Assembly (NCBI GenBank): GCA_021846165.1
Contig: JAJZCL010000007.1
Coordinates: forward strand, 1-37,713
Length of the DNA: 37,713 nt
Direction: 5' to 3'
Source: Bacillota bacterium
GTDB lineage: Bacteria; Bacillota; Bacilli; Alicyclobacillales; SLC66
The notes under the pieces were generated by a model, which saw only the letters and a list, made by a program, of their open reading frames with translations, was not told the DNA's origin and did no database searches. Positions 8,304 through 16,869 of the stretch are shown one piece after another. A program made the position numbers and the translations under genes. Numbering within the stretch: position 1 is the stretch's first letter; every line of letters starts with the position of its first letter.

Positions 8304-10529
8304 TTGGTATTTCAACAACGAACAACACTCGGTGGCAGGCCGCTGACCCTGGAAACGGGCAGACTGGCCAAGCAGGCGAACGGTGCCGTACTGGTCACGT
8401 ATGGTGACACAGTCGTGTTGGCGACGGTGACTGCGTCGAAAAAACCAACCGAACTTGATTTCTTTCCCTTGACCGTCAACTTTGAGGAGCGATTATACGC
8501 TGTCGGCAAGATTCCTGGCGGTTTTATCAAACGCGAAGGGCGCCCTAGCGAAAAGGCGATTCTTGCCAGTCGTCTGATTGACCGACCGATTCGTCCGCTG
8601 TTTCCAAAAGGCTTCCGCAATGATGTGCAAGTAGTGGCAATGGTCATGTCGGTCGATCAGGACTGCTCTCCGGAAATCGCGGGCATGATTGGCGTATCGG
8701 CGGCGCTTGGCGTTTCTGACGTGCCGTTTGACGGCCCGATTGCGGGCGTCATCGTCGGGCGCGTCGATGGCGAATTCATCATCAACCCCACGCCGGCACA
8801 GGCTGAGGTCAGCGACATGCATCTTGTTGTCGCGGGGACGAAGGACGCCATCATGATGGTGGAAGCTGGCGCGAAAGAGGTGCCAGAGAGCGTCATGCTA
8901 GAAGCGATCATGTTTGGTCATGAGGAGATCAAGCGCGTGATCGCTGTGACAGACCTGTTGATCGAGGAAGCTGGCATACCGAAAATGCCCGTCATTGTGC
9001 ACGTCATTGACGCAGGCGTGGAGGCACTCGTGAGGGAGTACGCGACGGACAAGCTGCAAAACGCGATCTATCAGGCGGAGAAGCACGCTCGGCAAGAGGC
9101 GATCGACGCAGTGGTGGAAGCAACCCTGGCGCACTTCACGAGTCAGCACCCTGACCAGATGGGCGACATCAGCGAGGTATTGCACAAGATCGTGAAAGAA
9201 GTGGTGCGCACGGCGATCCTGGTCGACGGCATGCGTCCTGACGGTCGTACACTCGACGAAATCCGGCCGATTTCGGTGGATGCGGGGGTTTTGCCGCGCA
9301 CACACGGGTCTGGACTGTTTACGCGCGGTCAGACGCAGGCCTTATCGGTCTGCACACTGGGGGCGCTTGGCGACGTGCAGATCCTAGACGGCATCAGTCT
9401 GGAAGAATCGAAGCGGTTCATGCACCACTACAATTTTCCGCCGTTTTCGACGGGCGAGGCAAGGCCGCTGCGTCCGCCGAGTCGTAGGGATATCGGCCAC
9501 GGTGCGCTGGGGGAACGGGCGCTGGAACCGGTCATTCCGAAAGACGACGAGTTTCCGTATACGATTCGGTTGGTTTCTGAGGTGCTGGAGTCGAACGGAT
9601 CTTCTTCTCAGGCGTCGATCTGTGCGTCCATTCTCGCGTTGATGGATGCCGGGGTGCCGATCAAGGCGCCGGTGGCCGGTGTCGCTATGGGGCTTGTGAA
9701 AGAAGGCGAGCAGGTAGCGGTACTGACCGACATTCAAGGCATGGAAGACCACCTTGGCGATATGGACTTCAAGGTGGCAGGTACGGCAAGTGGCGTGACT
9801 GCGCTGCAAATGGACATCAAGATCGGCGGCATTACGAAAGAGGTGCTAGAACAGGCGCTGGCGCGGGCGCATACAGGCAGGATGTTTATTTTGGACAAGA
9901 TGCTTGAAGCGATTCGCGAACCGCGATCCAGTCTGTCGCCGTATGCGCCAAAAATCATCACGCTTCGAATCCATCCCGACAAGATTCGCGAAGTGATCGG
10001 CCCTGGTGGTCGCGTGATTAACAAAATTATCGACGACACGGGCGTCAAAATCGACATTGAGCAGGATGGTCGCGTATTTATCTCCACGCCCGATCAGGCG
10101 GCGGGCGATCGGGCGCGCCAAATTATCGAGGCGATCGTGCGCGATGTAGCGGTCGGCGAAACCTACGAAGGCAAAGTGACACGCGTCGAAAGCTACGGGG
10201 CGTTTGTGGAGATCCTGCCGGGCAAGGAAGGCCTGGTGCATGTGTCCCAGCTTGGTGCCGAGCGCGTGAAGCGCACGGAGGACGTGGCGGAAGTGGGCGG
10301 ACACTTGACGGTGAAGGTGACCGAGATCGACAGTCAGGGGCGCATCAACCTGTCTCACCGCGAGGCCTTGCGTGATGCGGGTGTGCCGGTGGCGGAAAAC
10401 GTCCCGCGGAACGATCGCGGAGACGGGAATCGCGGACCGCGCAAAGACGGCGGGGGCAATCGTAACAACGATCGGAGAGGATCGCACGAGCGTTCAGAAC
10501 GGCCACATTCGGCACCGGTCAATCGCTAA
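8304..10529 (+). CDS. pnp: Polyribonucleotide nucleotidyltransferase (PNPase)
   Basis: PNPase degrades RNA phosphorolytically 3' to 5' and can add tails. The order is RNase PH domain 1, helical linker, RNase PH domain 2, KH (GPGG at 566-569), S1 (from about 617), then a short Arg/Asn/Gly/Asp-rich tail. Phosphate-binding and active-site blocks are visible: RRDIGHG and [10 protein letters not shown] (serines 433-435). The residues before RRDIGHG read LRPPS where B. subtilis has MRGPG, a small divergence. I chose TTG 8304 over the in-frame GTG 8286 because AGGAGG (8291-8296) lies 7 bases before the TTG and would be inside the coding region otherwise. The length is 741 residues. Confidence 0.97.
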   Translation: MVFQQRTTLGGRPLTLETGRLAKQANGAVLVTYGDTVVLATVTASKKPTELDFFPLTVNFEERLYAVGKIPGGFIKREGRPSEKAILASRLIDRPIRPLFPKGFRNDVQVVAMVMSVDQDCSPEIAGMIGVSAALGVSDVPFDGPIAGVIVGRVDGEFIINPTPAQAEVSDMHLVVAGTKDAIMMVEAGAKEVPESVMLEAIMFGHEEIKRVIAVTDLLIEEAGIPKMPVIVHVIDAGVEALVREYATDKLQNAIYQAEKHARQEAIDAVVEATLAHFTSQHPDQMGDISEVLHKIVKEVVRTAILVDGMRPDGRTLDEIRPISVDAGVLPRTHGSGLFTRGQTQALSVCTLGALGDVQILDGISLEESKRFMHHYNFPPFSTGEARPLRPPSRRDIGHGALGERALEPVIPKDDEFPYTIRLVSEVLESNGSSSQASICASILALMDAGVPIKAPVAGVAMGLVKEGEQVAVLTDIQGMEDHLGDMDFKVAGTASGVTALQMDIKIGGITKEVLEQALARAHTGRMFILDKMLEAIREPRSSLSPYAPKIITLRIHPDKIREVIGPGGRVINKIIDDTGVKIDIEQDGRVFISTPDQAAGDRARQIIEAIVRDVAVGETYEGKVTRVESYGAFVEILPGKEGLVHVSQLGAERVKRTEDVAEVGGHLTVKVTEIDSQGRINLSHREALRDAGVPVAENVPRNDRGDGNRGPRKDGGGNRNNDRRGSHERSERPHSAPVNR

Positions 10530-10552
10530 AACCGCATAGGAAGTACGGAAGG

Positions 10553-10576
10553 GCAGCCTTGTAGGCTGCTTTTGTT
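10553..10576 (+). terminator. Intrinsic terminator after pnp
   Basis: GCAGCC, loop TTGTA, GGCTGC, then TTTTGTT. It is a six-pair GC-rich stem with a moderately T-rich tail, 23 bases after the pnp stop. It separates rpsO-pnp from ylxY. Confidence 0.75.
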
Positions 10577-10625
10577 ATGTTTTGCCGCATTTTGCGCACA
10601 CTTTTCTAGAAAGGCGGTGGCGCGT

Positions 10626-11570
10626 GTGCGTAAGATGGGAATGCTCAGGATCGTGTTGATCATGGCGCTAGGTGCTTCGTTCATGGGCGATGGTGCCAAG
10701 GCATCGCCAGATCAGGCGCAATCGGTCTTGCAACAAGTGGCGAATCGCTATCAGGCGGCGCCAGTGAATGCGCACATCGATCCTGTCTGGCAGTTGATCC
10801 CCGCGCTCAACGGGGCGCGACTCGATAGGAAACGAACGCTTGCACGCTGGAATAAAAAAGATCCGCAAGCCTCATTGCTGACGTTTGAACAACTGCCGCC
10901 TACTATTGCCACCGAGACGATGATTGCCCCGATTTATCGCGGCCATCCAAGCAAACGGCAAATGGCTCTGATGTTCAATGTGGCCTGGGGAGAAGAGTAC
11001 CTGCCGAAGATCCTCGCGACGCTCAAACAACGCCAGGTCAAAGCCACGTTTTTTATCGATGGAAAATGGGCGGCTGTGCATCAGAAGGAACTGCGTGACG
11101 TGGTCGACGCTGGAATGGAACTTGGCAATCACGGGTATGGGCACCGCTTGTTTGGACGCCTGACTAAAGCCCAAATGCACACCGACATTGCAAAGACCAA
11201 CGCGATTGTCCATGCAAAGGTTGGCGTTGCTCCTGTTTTGTTTGCGCCCCCTGCCGGGGACTATAACGCCACGTCGGTGCAGGTGGCAGCGCAACTTGGC
11301 ATGAAGACGGTGCTGTGGACCGTAGACACGATTGACTGGAAACGCCCTCCCTCGGAAGTGATCACGGCGCGCGTGGTCAAGAAAAAAACCCCCGGCGCCC
11401 TTGTTCTCATGCACCCCACGGCGCCAACAGCAAAAGCGCTGGCAGCGCTGATTGAGAACTTGCAAAAGGATGGGTATCGGCTTGTCAGTGTCAGCGATCT
11501 GATCAGTCCCACAAGACCGCTCCCGAAAACGGTAAAAGAGGCGCTTGTTGGCTTGAGGTCACAACCGTAA
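10626..11570 (+). CDS. ylxY: YlxY-type polysaccharide deacetylase-like protein, probably catalytically altered
   Basis: A secreted or membrane-anchored protein with a NodB/CE4 fold, at the same place (pnp-ylxY-mlpA) as sporulation-associated ylxY in B. subtilis. I start at GTG 10626 with AAGGCGGTGG (10611-10619) upstream; this gives 314 residues and an N-terminal signal segment (about 6-25). CE4 motifs seen: the usual TFDDG motif is replaced by FNVAWG (N118, V119); HGYGH (H169, H173) keeps the metal His pair; the RPPYG motif has become APPAG; DTIDW (234-238) and LMH (H263) are kept. Loss of the catalytic Asp pair and the Arg suggests a non-hydrolytic or altered role. The variant first motif appears to be shared by YlxY relatives (recalled, not checked). 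Confidence 0.85.
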   Translation: MRKMGMLRIVLIMALGASFMGDGAKASPDQAQSVLQQVANRYQAAPVNAHIDPVWQLIPALNGARLDRKRTLARWNKKDPQASLLTFEQLPPTIATETMIAPIYRGHPSKRQMALMFNVAWGEEYLPKILATLKQRQVKATFFIDGKWAAVHQKELRDVVDAGMELGNHGYGHRLFGRLTKAQMHTDIAKTNAIVHAKVGVAPVLFAPPAGDYNATSVQVAAQLGMKTVLWTVDTIDWKRPPSEVITARVVKKKTPGALVLMHPTAPTAKALAALIENLQKDGYRLVSVSDLISPTRPLPKTVKEALVGLRSQP

Positions 11571-11629
11571 GTTGGTATATTGAGGTCAGCTTGCGTTGGA
11601 TCGAATGGCCAGCGATAGGGAGGTTCCTC

Positions 11630-12892
11630 TTGATACAACGGTATACGCTTACAAACGGAATTCGGCTCGTCTATGAAGAACTGCCGTTCCTGCGCTCTGT
11701 CAGTTTAGGAGTGTGGATCGGAACGGGATCGCGGGATGAAGACCCGCATCAAAGCGGCATTTCGCATTTTCTCGAACACATGTTTTTTAAGGGAACTACA
11801 AGTAAAACCGCCAAACAGTTAGCGGAGTTGTTCGATCAGGTGGGCGGTCAGGTCAATGCCTACACGACCAAAGAATACACCAGCCTCAACGCCAAAGTGT
11901 TGGATGAGCATGTGGAGTTGGCGTTTTCGCTGTTGGCGGAAATGATCTGGGAATCGACGTTTGCCGAGGAAGAAATGGAACGGGAAAAACAGGTGATCGT
12001 CGAGGAAATCAAAATGTACGAAGACAATCCGGAGGAAGCGGTTCACGATTGGGTTGTCGAGCGCTCCTATGCGGGGCATCCGCTCGGTATCAATATACTA
12101 GGGAGCGAAGCGTCGTTGCTCAAGATCACGCGCACGGATTTAATCGCTTACATGAAAAAAGGGTATACGCCCGACAACATGGTGATTGCCGTGGCTGGCA
12201 GAATCGATGGCGAGAAAATCCTCGCGCTTGTCGAGTCGATGTTCGGCCAGGCGCGTGGCAAGCGCGACGAACTGAAACAGTCGTTGCCGGCCTTTACGCC
12301 AGTAAAGGTGTTCGATCCGCGCCCCATTGAACAGGCGCATGTTTGCCTTGCAGTGCCAGGGTTCTCCTACACGGATGCACGCATGTACGCATTGGCGCTG
12401 ATCAATCATAGTCTCGGGGCGAGTTCAAGCTCGCTTTTGTTTCAAGAGGTGCGCGAAAACCGAGGACTCGCGTATAATGTATTTTCCTACCATACGCCAT
12501 TTCGCGATTCGGGGTTGTTTACCATTTATTATGGTTGTTCACCCGACCGCGCTGACGAGGTGTACCAACTGACGGAGGAGATGATCCGTCATCTGCGCGT
12601 GCGCGGGATTGATGTGACGGATCTCAATAAGGCCAAGATGCAAATGATAAGTTCTTTTTGGTTGAATCATGAAAATACATCCAGTCGGATTGGCAGAATG
12701 GCAAAGAATGAGTTGTATTTTGGGCGTCAGTTAGAGTTGGATGAAGCGGTAGCGGCATTGCAGTCGGTGACGCCAGCAGATGTGAAGTTCGTGCTGGAAG
12801 AGTTATTTCGTTCGCCGCTGGCGGTGGTGGCGCTTGGTCCGTACGGCACAAATATCGAGGGTGGGATGCAGGGGGAGAATACAGATGGATGA
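11630..12892 (+). CDS. mlpA: M16-family zinc peptidase MlpA/YmxG
   Basis: An insulinase-type (pitrilysin, M16) zinc metallopeptidase. The inverted zinc motif HFLEH (46-50) is present, with the downstream EEIKMYED block supplying the third ligand, and the R/Y-containing substrate-binding region (RENRGLAYNVFSYH) in the C-terminal half. The start is TTG 11630, preceded by AGGGAGG (11617-11623); an upstream in-frame TTG at 11591 lacks a ribosome binding site. The 420-residue length is close to B. subtilis MlpA (409). It follows ylxY, as in Bacillus, and its end overlaps dut by 8 bases. The physiological substrate is unknown. Confidence 0.94.
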   Translation: MIQRYTLTNGIRLVYEELPFLRSVSLGVWIGTGSRDEDPHQSGISHFLEHMFFKGTTSKTAKQLAELFDQVGGQVNAYTTKEYTSLNAKVLDEHVELAFSLLAEMIWESTFAEEEMEREKQVIVEEIKMYEDNPEEAVHDWVVERSYAGHPLGINILGSEASLLKITRTDLIAYMKKGYTPDNMVIAVAGRIDGEKILALVESMFGQARGKRDELKQSLPAFTPVKVFDPRPIEQAHVCLAVPGFSYTDARMYALALINHSLGASSSSLLFQEVRENRGLAYNVFSYHTPFRDSGLFTIYYGCSPDRADEVYQLTEEMIRHLRVRGIDVTDLNKAKMQMISSFWLNHENTSSRIGRMAKNELYFGRQLELDEAVAALQSVTPADVKFVLEELFRSPLAVVALGPYGTNIEGGMQGENTDG

Positions 12893-13340
12893 TCAGCGGG
12901 GCTTTGAGTTTGTGCCTGGGGTTGACCACGAGGGGCTGATGCTGCCCGCCCGGCAAACGGACGGTGCGGCGGGGTACGATCTGTTCGCCAGGGAAGCGAC
13001 TGTGGTTGCTGTCGGCAAGATCGCGCTGGTGCCGACGGGCGTGCGAGTTTGGTTGCCCGAGGGGGAGTTTTTGGCCGTGTACGCGCGCAGCAGCCTTGCC
13101 GTCAAATGGCGCTTGATCCTCGCCAACGGCGTCGGCGTGGTGGATGCGGATTATTACGGGAATCCGGATAATGGCGGGGAAATACTGGTTCCCCTTTGGA
13201 ACGTCGGCGATGCGCCTGTGACGCTGCCCCGCGGCGAACGCATCGCCCAAGGCGTTTTTACGCGTTATTTCACTACGTCGGCGGACAGGTCGACAGGCAA
13301 AGCGCGTACCGGGGGATTTGGCTCGACAGGCGGTCAATGA
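12885..13340 (+). CDS. dut: dUTP diphosphatase
   Basis: Hydrolyses dUTP to dUMP and pyrophosphate, preventing uracil incorporation into DNA and feeding dTMP synthesis. All five trimeric dUTPase motifs can be seen in the 151 residues: I AGYDLFA, II YARSSLA, III GVVDADYYG, IV GERIAQGVF, V RTGGFGSTG. The ATG at 12885 overlaps the mlpA stop and has GGGGAG (12870-12875) upstream. B. subtilis has ymxH at this position; here dut takes it. Only four bases separate its stop from the end of the reverse-strand SGNH gene. Confidence 0.93.
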   Translation: MDDQRGFEFVPGVDHEGLMLPARQTDGAAGYDLFAREATVVAVGKIALVPTGVRVWLPEGEFLAVYARSSLAVKWRLILANGVGVVDADYYGNPDNGGEILVPLWNVGDAPVTLPRGERIAQGVFTRYFTTSADRSTGKARTGGFGSTGGQ

Positions 13341-13344
13341 CCGC

Positions 13345-14076
13345 TTAATTTTTGAACGCGATCGGCTGTTTGCCAAATAGGCGGAGCAAGTTCTTCTCAA
13401 GGATCTGTCCTGCCAAGATGTGACCTTTTTCGTTGGGGTGCCAACCGTCGTGAGAGTACGGCTTGTACGTTTGGTGATGGGCTTTGAGGTACCCCTTCAT
13501 TTGGTTCATGAGGTCAATAAAGTAGACGTTTTTGTTGTTGAGCGCCTTGACCACCAAGTGTTCTTTGGTGTCGTATTTTTCCACTTGAACTGGATATTGT
13601 GTATAGGTGGCCTTCGTCACGGGAGGTGAAACGACCAGTACAACCGCATGATACGTCAGCGCTTCAAGGATCTCTTGTTTAAGGTACATGGCGAATTCAT
13701 GATACGGAACTTTCGGCAGGGCGTCGTTGAGGAGTCCCCAGGAGATGATGACGACGGTGGGATGGATTGAATTCAGCCACTTGGTGTAGTCGCCTTTGTA
13801 CATGGTGGCGAGTTGGTGACCGTTGGCGCCGACAATTGTGCGGTCATAAAAAGCGTAAGGAACAAAGGTCGCTGTTTCTAGTTCCTGCAACGCTCGATGT
13901 AAATACCCCTCGCTCTTGACGTCTTTCCAGCCGTGCGCAACAGACCCGCCGATGGTCATCACCTTCTCGGTTGGCGCAGAAGCCTTGACCGATGCTGCTG
14001 CATAGGCGATTCCGCCGACCAAGACAAGCGTAGTGGTTCCCAAAGTCGAAAAATACATTAAACGATTCTTCACCAT
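13345..14076 (-). CDS. Secreted SGNH/GDSL-type hydrolase
   Basis: A 243-residue lipase/esterase-like protein with an N-terminal membrane anchor or signal segment (about residues 8-28). The SGNH blocks are recognisable: block I GGSVAHG with Ser45 (Asp of GDS replaced by Gly), a Gly in the VGANG block near 83-86, GLLND with N117, and DGWHP with D210 and H213. The Ser, Asn, Asp and His are therefore all kept and the enzyme should be active on an ester or acyl group, probably at the cell surface. Its start has a purine-rich site (GAGAGGAACG) just before the ATG. It is the only reverse gene inside the mlpA-dpaA block, so it interrupts the ancestral order. The substrate cannot be told. Confidence 0.82.
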   Translation of the reverse strand: MVKNRLMYFSTLGTTTLVLVGGIAYAAASVKASAPTEKVMTIGGSVAHGWKDVKSEGYLHRALQELETATFVPYAFYDRTIVGANGHQLATMYKGDYTKWLNSIHPTVVIISWGLLNDALPKVPYHEFAMYLKQEILEALTYHAVVLVVSPPVTKATYTQYPVQVEKYDTKEHLVVKALNNKNVYFIDLMNQMKGYLKAHHQTYKPYSHDGWHPNEKGHILAGQILEKNLLRLFGKQPIAFKN

Positions 14077-14178
14077 TCGTTCCTCTCTTTCTCCATTGAG
14101 GTGGCCCCACTTTTGCGATCATGTGGTCAAGTTTGGCTGAAAACAATTAAAAACGTCTTAATGGTTACCTGCGACAAC

Positions 14179-14207
14179 GCACCGCAGGCGGCTTTTGCGC
14201 ATATCAT
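14179..14207 (+). promoter_or_regulatory. Candidate sigma-K promoter for dpaA operon
   Basis: GCAC (14179-14182), a 17-base spacer, then CATATCATG (14200-14208) fits the mother-cell sigma-K pattern (AC at -35; CATAnnnT at -10). The dpaAB (spoVF) genes are sigma-K dependent in B. subtilis. The motif is short and could occur by chance. Confidence 0.4.
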
Positions 14208-14248
14208 GGGCAGTGCAAGACGGGAACGGCAACTGCTTTTGCGCAGGC

Positions 14249-14276
14249 TTGCTATTTGCGCGACTTGGCGTACAAT
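14249..14276 (+). promoter_or_regulatory. Candidate sigma-A promoter before dpaA
   Basis: TTGCTA (14249-14254, 4/6) and TACAAT (14271-14276, 5/6) with a 16-base spacer. Transcription would begin at about the ribosome binding site (AAAGGGG, 14283-14289), leaving almost no leader. That argues against it being the main dpaA promoter, although asd-dapG-dapA downstream need vegetative expression from somewhere. Confidence 0.3.
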
Positions 14277-14298
14277 GAGTGGAAAGGGGTACCCGGAC

Positions 14299-15213
14299 GT
14301 GATACTAACGGGGATTCGCATCGCCTTTCTCGGTGGAGACGCGAGGATGGCAGAGGTCATCCGCTACCTGGAAGCGTGGGACGCCTCCATTTTACTGTTT
14401 GGGTTTGAGCATTTACCCATTGAGGGCGCGGATGTCGTCAAGCGGGAACTCAGCCCGAAGGCATTGGAGGATGCCGATGTTGTCATTTTTCCTGTGGCGG
14501 GAATGAACGAGCAGGGCGAAGTGGAAGCCCTGTATGCCGATCAACCGTTGCGATTAAACGACGATCACTTTGCGGCAATGAAGCAGAACGCGCTTCTGTT
14601 TACCGGGATTTCGCGCAGTTTGATGACGCGACAGGCGGAAAAGTACAGGCTGCAAACGGTTCGTTTGATGGAACTGGACGAAGTGGCGATCGCGAATTCG
14701 ATTCCCACAGCGGAAGGCGCTCTTGCACTGGCGATGCAGCACACGGCCATTACGTTGCACGGATCGAAGTCGGTGGTGCTGGGTCTTGGTAGGTGTGGGC
14801 TCACTCTCGTGCGCATGTTATTCGGCCTCGGTGCTAAGGTGCGGGTGTGCGCTCGCAAGACGGCCGATTTGGCGCGTGCCGAGGAGATGGGGATTCCCTC
14901 GTATTCGATGAACCAGTTGGAGAGTGCGCTCGCTGATGCGGAGATCATTTTCAATACCATCCCCGCGCACGTACTCACAGCGGATGTGTTGACGCAAATC
15001 CCGCGTACCGCTGTCATTATCGACATTTCCTCCGCCCCTGGAGGGGTCGATTTTCGTTATGCCGAGAAGCATGGCATCAAGGCGATTCTGGCTCCAAGCC
15101 TGCCTGGCATTGTCGCTCCCGTCACTGCCGGACGAATACTGGCACAGACGATCGTGCGCAGCATTGACGAAAAGCGCAGGCAGGGGGAGTTTAGCCTTGA
15201 ACTTAATGGGTAA
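14299..15213 (+). CDS. dpaA: Dipicolinate synthase subunit A (SpoVFA)
   Basis: With DpaB it makes dipicolinic acid from the DapA product in the mother cell; DPA with calcium gives the spore core its heat resistance. The 304-residue protein has a divergent N-terminal nucleotide-like domain (ILTGIRIAFLGGDAR) and a Rossmann NAD(P)-binding motif GLGRCG at 162-167, followed by GIKALLAP-like APSLPGIVAPVTAGRI. The open frame reaches back to 14101, but homology to DpaA begins at GTG 14299, which has AAAGGGG 9 bases upstream. It overlaps dpaB by 17 bases. Presence of dpaAB is direct evidence of an endospore-forming lineage. Confidence 0.94.
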   Translation: MILTGIRIAFLGGDARMAEVIRYLEAWDASILLFGFEHLPIEGADVVKRELSPKALEDADVVIFPVAGMNEQGEVEALYADQPLRLNDDHFAAMKQNALLFTGISRSLMTRQAEKYRLQTVRLMELDEVAIANSIPTAEGALALAMQHTAITLHGSKSVVLGLGRCGLTLVRMLFGLGAKVRVCARKTADLARAEEMGIPSYSMNQLESALADAEIIFNTIPAHVLTADVLTQIPRTAVIIDISSAPGGVDFRYAEKHGIKAILAPSLPGIVAPVTAGRILAQTIVRSIDEKRRQGEFSLELNG

Positions 15214-15781
15214 AACGATTGGGTTTGCAGTGACTGGGTCTCATTGTACCTACAGCGAGGTCTACCCGGAAATCGAGCGCGTGGTGGCGACGGGCGCGGA
15301 AGTGGTGCCAATTTTGTCAAACGCAGTGGTGAAGGTGTCGACGAGGTTTGGCGAGGCAGGCGAGTGGGCAGAAAAGATCGAGGGACGAACGGGCAGGAAG
15401 GCGATTACGACCATCTCCGAGGCGGAGCCATTGGGGCCGACAAGGCGACTTGACGCGCTCGTGATTGCGCCTTGTACGGGCAGCACCCTCAGCCGGCTTG
15501 CCAACGCGCAGACGGATTCGCCCGTATTGATGGCTGCCAAGGCGACGATGCGCAACGACAGGCCAGTGGTGGTCGCAGTTTCGACCAACGACGGACTGGG
15601 ACTCAGCATATATAACATCGCGAAGCTGTTGAACACGAAAAACGTTTTTTTTGTGCCTTTTGGGCAGGATGATCCGTTTGTAAAAATGAATTCTCTGGTT
15701 GCAAAAATGGAAAAAATCGTACCAACACTTGAGGAAGCATTGGAAAAAAGGCAGTTACAGCCTTTGTTGATGGGGAGATAA
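15197..15781 (+). CDS. dpaB: Dipicolinate synthase subunit B (SpoVFB)
   Basis: The flavoprotein-like subunit of dipicolinate synthase. Blocks shared with SpoVFB are visible: GFAVTGSHCTY near residue 9, AEPLGPTRRLDALVIAPCTG, ANAQTDSPVLMAAKATMRN and FFVPFGQDDPF. The start is TTG 15197, 7 bases after GGGGGAG (15183-15189), and lies inside the end of dpaA; ATG 15206 is a less well placed alternative. The length is 194 residues. asd follows 44 bases later, as in B. subtilis. Confidence 0.94.
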   Translation: MNLMGKTIGFAVTGSHCTYSEVYPEIERVVATGAEVVPILSNAVVKVSTRFGEAGEWAEKIEGRTGRKAITTISEAEPLGPTRRLDALVIAPCTGSTLSRLANAQTDSPVLMAAKATMRNDRPVVVAVSTNDGLGLSIYNIAKLLNTKNVFFVPFGQDDPFVKMNSLVAKMEKIVPTLEEALEKRQLQPLLMGR

Positions 15782-15825
15782 GGTTGGCGCGACGAAGGTC
15801 GCGCTGTTTGGAGAGGATGGTTGTT

Positions 15826-16869
15826 TTGGTTCAGGGCGTCAATGTGGCAGTGGTCGGCGCGACGGGAGCGGTGGGGCAAGCGATGATCGCCACCCTCGTG
15901 CGCAGAAATTTTCCTTGGGCAACGCTTAAATTGCTGGCATCGAAGCGGTCAGTGGGCAAGCGAGTGATGGTTGGCGAACACAGCCTGACGGTCGAGGAGG
16001 CGACGCCAGAGGCGTTTGCAGGCGTCGATATTGCGCTGTTCAGCGCTGGTGGGGACGTTTCTTTAAAACTCGCGCCGGAGGCGGTGGCAAGGGGGGCGCT
16101 CGTCATCGACAACTCGTGTGCTTACCGCATGCATCCGGATGTGCCGCTGGTGGTGCCGGAGGTGAACGGCAAGGATCTGTTCGCTCACAAGGGGATCATT
16201 GCGAATCCCAATTGCTCGACCATCCAGATGGTGGTCGCCCTGAATCCGATTTATCGCAAATACGGCATCAAGCGGATTATCGTTTCGACGTATCAAGCCG
16301 CGTCTGGTGCGGGGTCGCGGGCGATCGATGAACTACGGGACGGTGCGCTGGCGATGCTGGCGGGCGAGGAGCCACGCGCTGAGGTATTGCCAGTGGGAAA
16401 ACTCGCGCGGCACTACCCGCTCGCGTTTAACATTTTGCCGCAAATCGACGTGTTTGAAGAGAATGGTTACACAAAAGAAGAAATGAAAATGGTCAATGAA
16501 ACGAAGAAAATCTTTCACGATGCTGACATTTCGGTGACGCCGACGGCGGCGCGTGTGCCGGTCGTGTACGGACACTCGGAGGCGGTTTACGTAGAAACTG
16601 TCAAGCCGTTTGACCTTGCGGAACTGAAGGCTGAATTGCGGGCGGGTGAAGGGATCGTTGTCAAAGACGACCCGGCGTTGCAGGAGTACCCGCAACCGCT
16701 TGAGGCGGCCGGGCAGCTCGAAGTGTTTGTAGGCCGTATCCGCAAAGACCTTGACGATGATCGTGGGCTTTCGCTTTGGGTGGTGGCCGACAACATACTA
16801 AAGGGCGCGGCGTGGAACGCCGTCCAGATTGCGGAGCGCTGGATCGCCCGGGACGGTGCGGGGCGTTGA
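15826..16869 (+). CDS. asd: Aspartate-semialdehyde dehydrogenase
   Basis: Reduces aspartyl phosphate to aspartate semialdehyde, the branch point to DAP/lysine, threonine and methionine. The NADP-binding motif GATGAVG is at 11-17, the catalytic Cys130 lies in NPNCST, and the substrate-binding IRKDLDDD block comes near the end. I chose TTG 15826, 9 bases after GGAGAGG (15810-15816); ATG 15817 directly abuts that site and is less likely. The 347 residues match the family. It overlaps dapG by 4 bases and so is translated with it. Confidence 0.96.
   Translation: MVQGVNVAVVGATGAVGQAMIATLVRRNFPWATLKLLASKRSVGKRVMVGEHSLTVEEATPEAFAGVDIALFSAGGDVSLKLAPEAVARGALVIDNSCAYRMHPDVPLVVPEVNGKDLFAHKGIIANPNCSTIQMVVALNPIYRKYGIKRIIVSTYQAASGAGSRAIDELRDGALAMLAGEEPRAEVLPVGKLARHYPLAFNILPQIDVFEENGYTKEEMKMVNETKKIFHDADISVTPTAARVPVVYGHSEAVYVETVKPFDLAELKAELRAGEGIVVKDDPALQEYPQPLEAAGQLEVFVGRIRKDLDDDRGLSLWVVADNILKGAAWNAVQIAERWIARDGAGR

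Noticed and set aside
14101-14298. 66-codon N-terminal extension of dpaA
   Set aside because: DpaA homology begins at residue ILTGIRIAF and a ribosome binding site sits just before GTG 14299; the extension holds the likely promoters.
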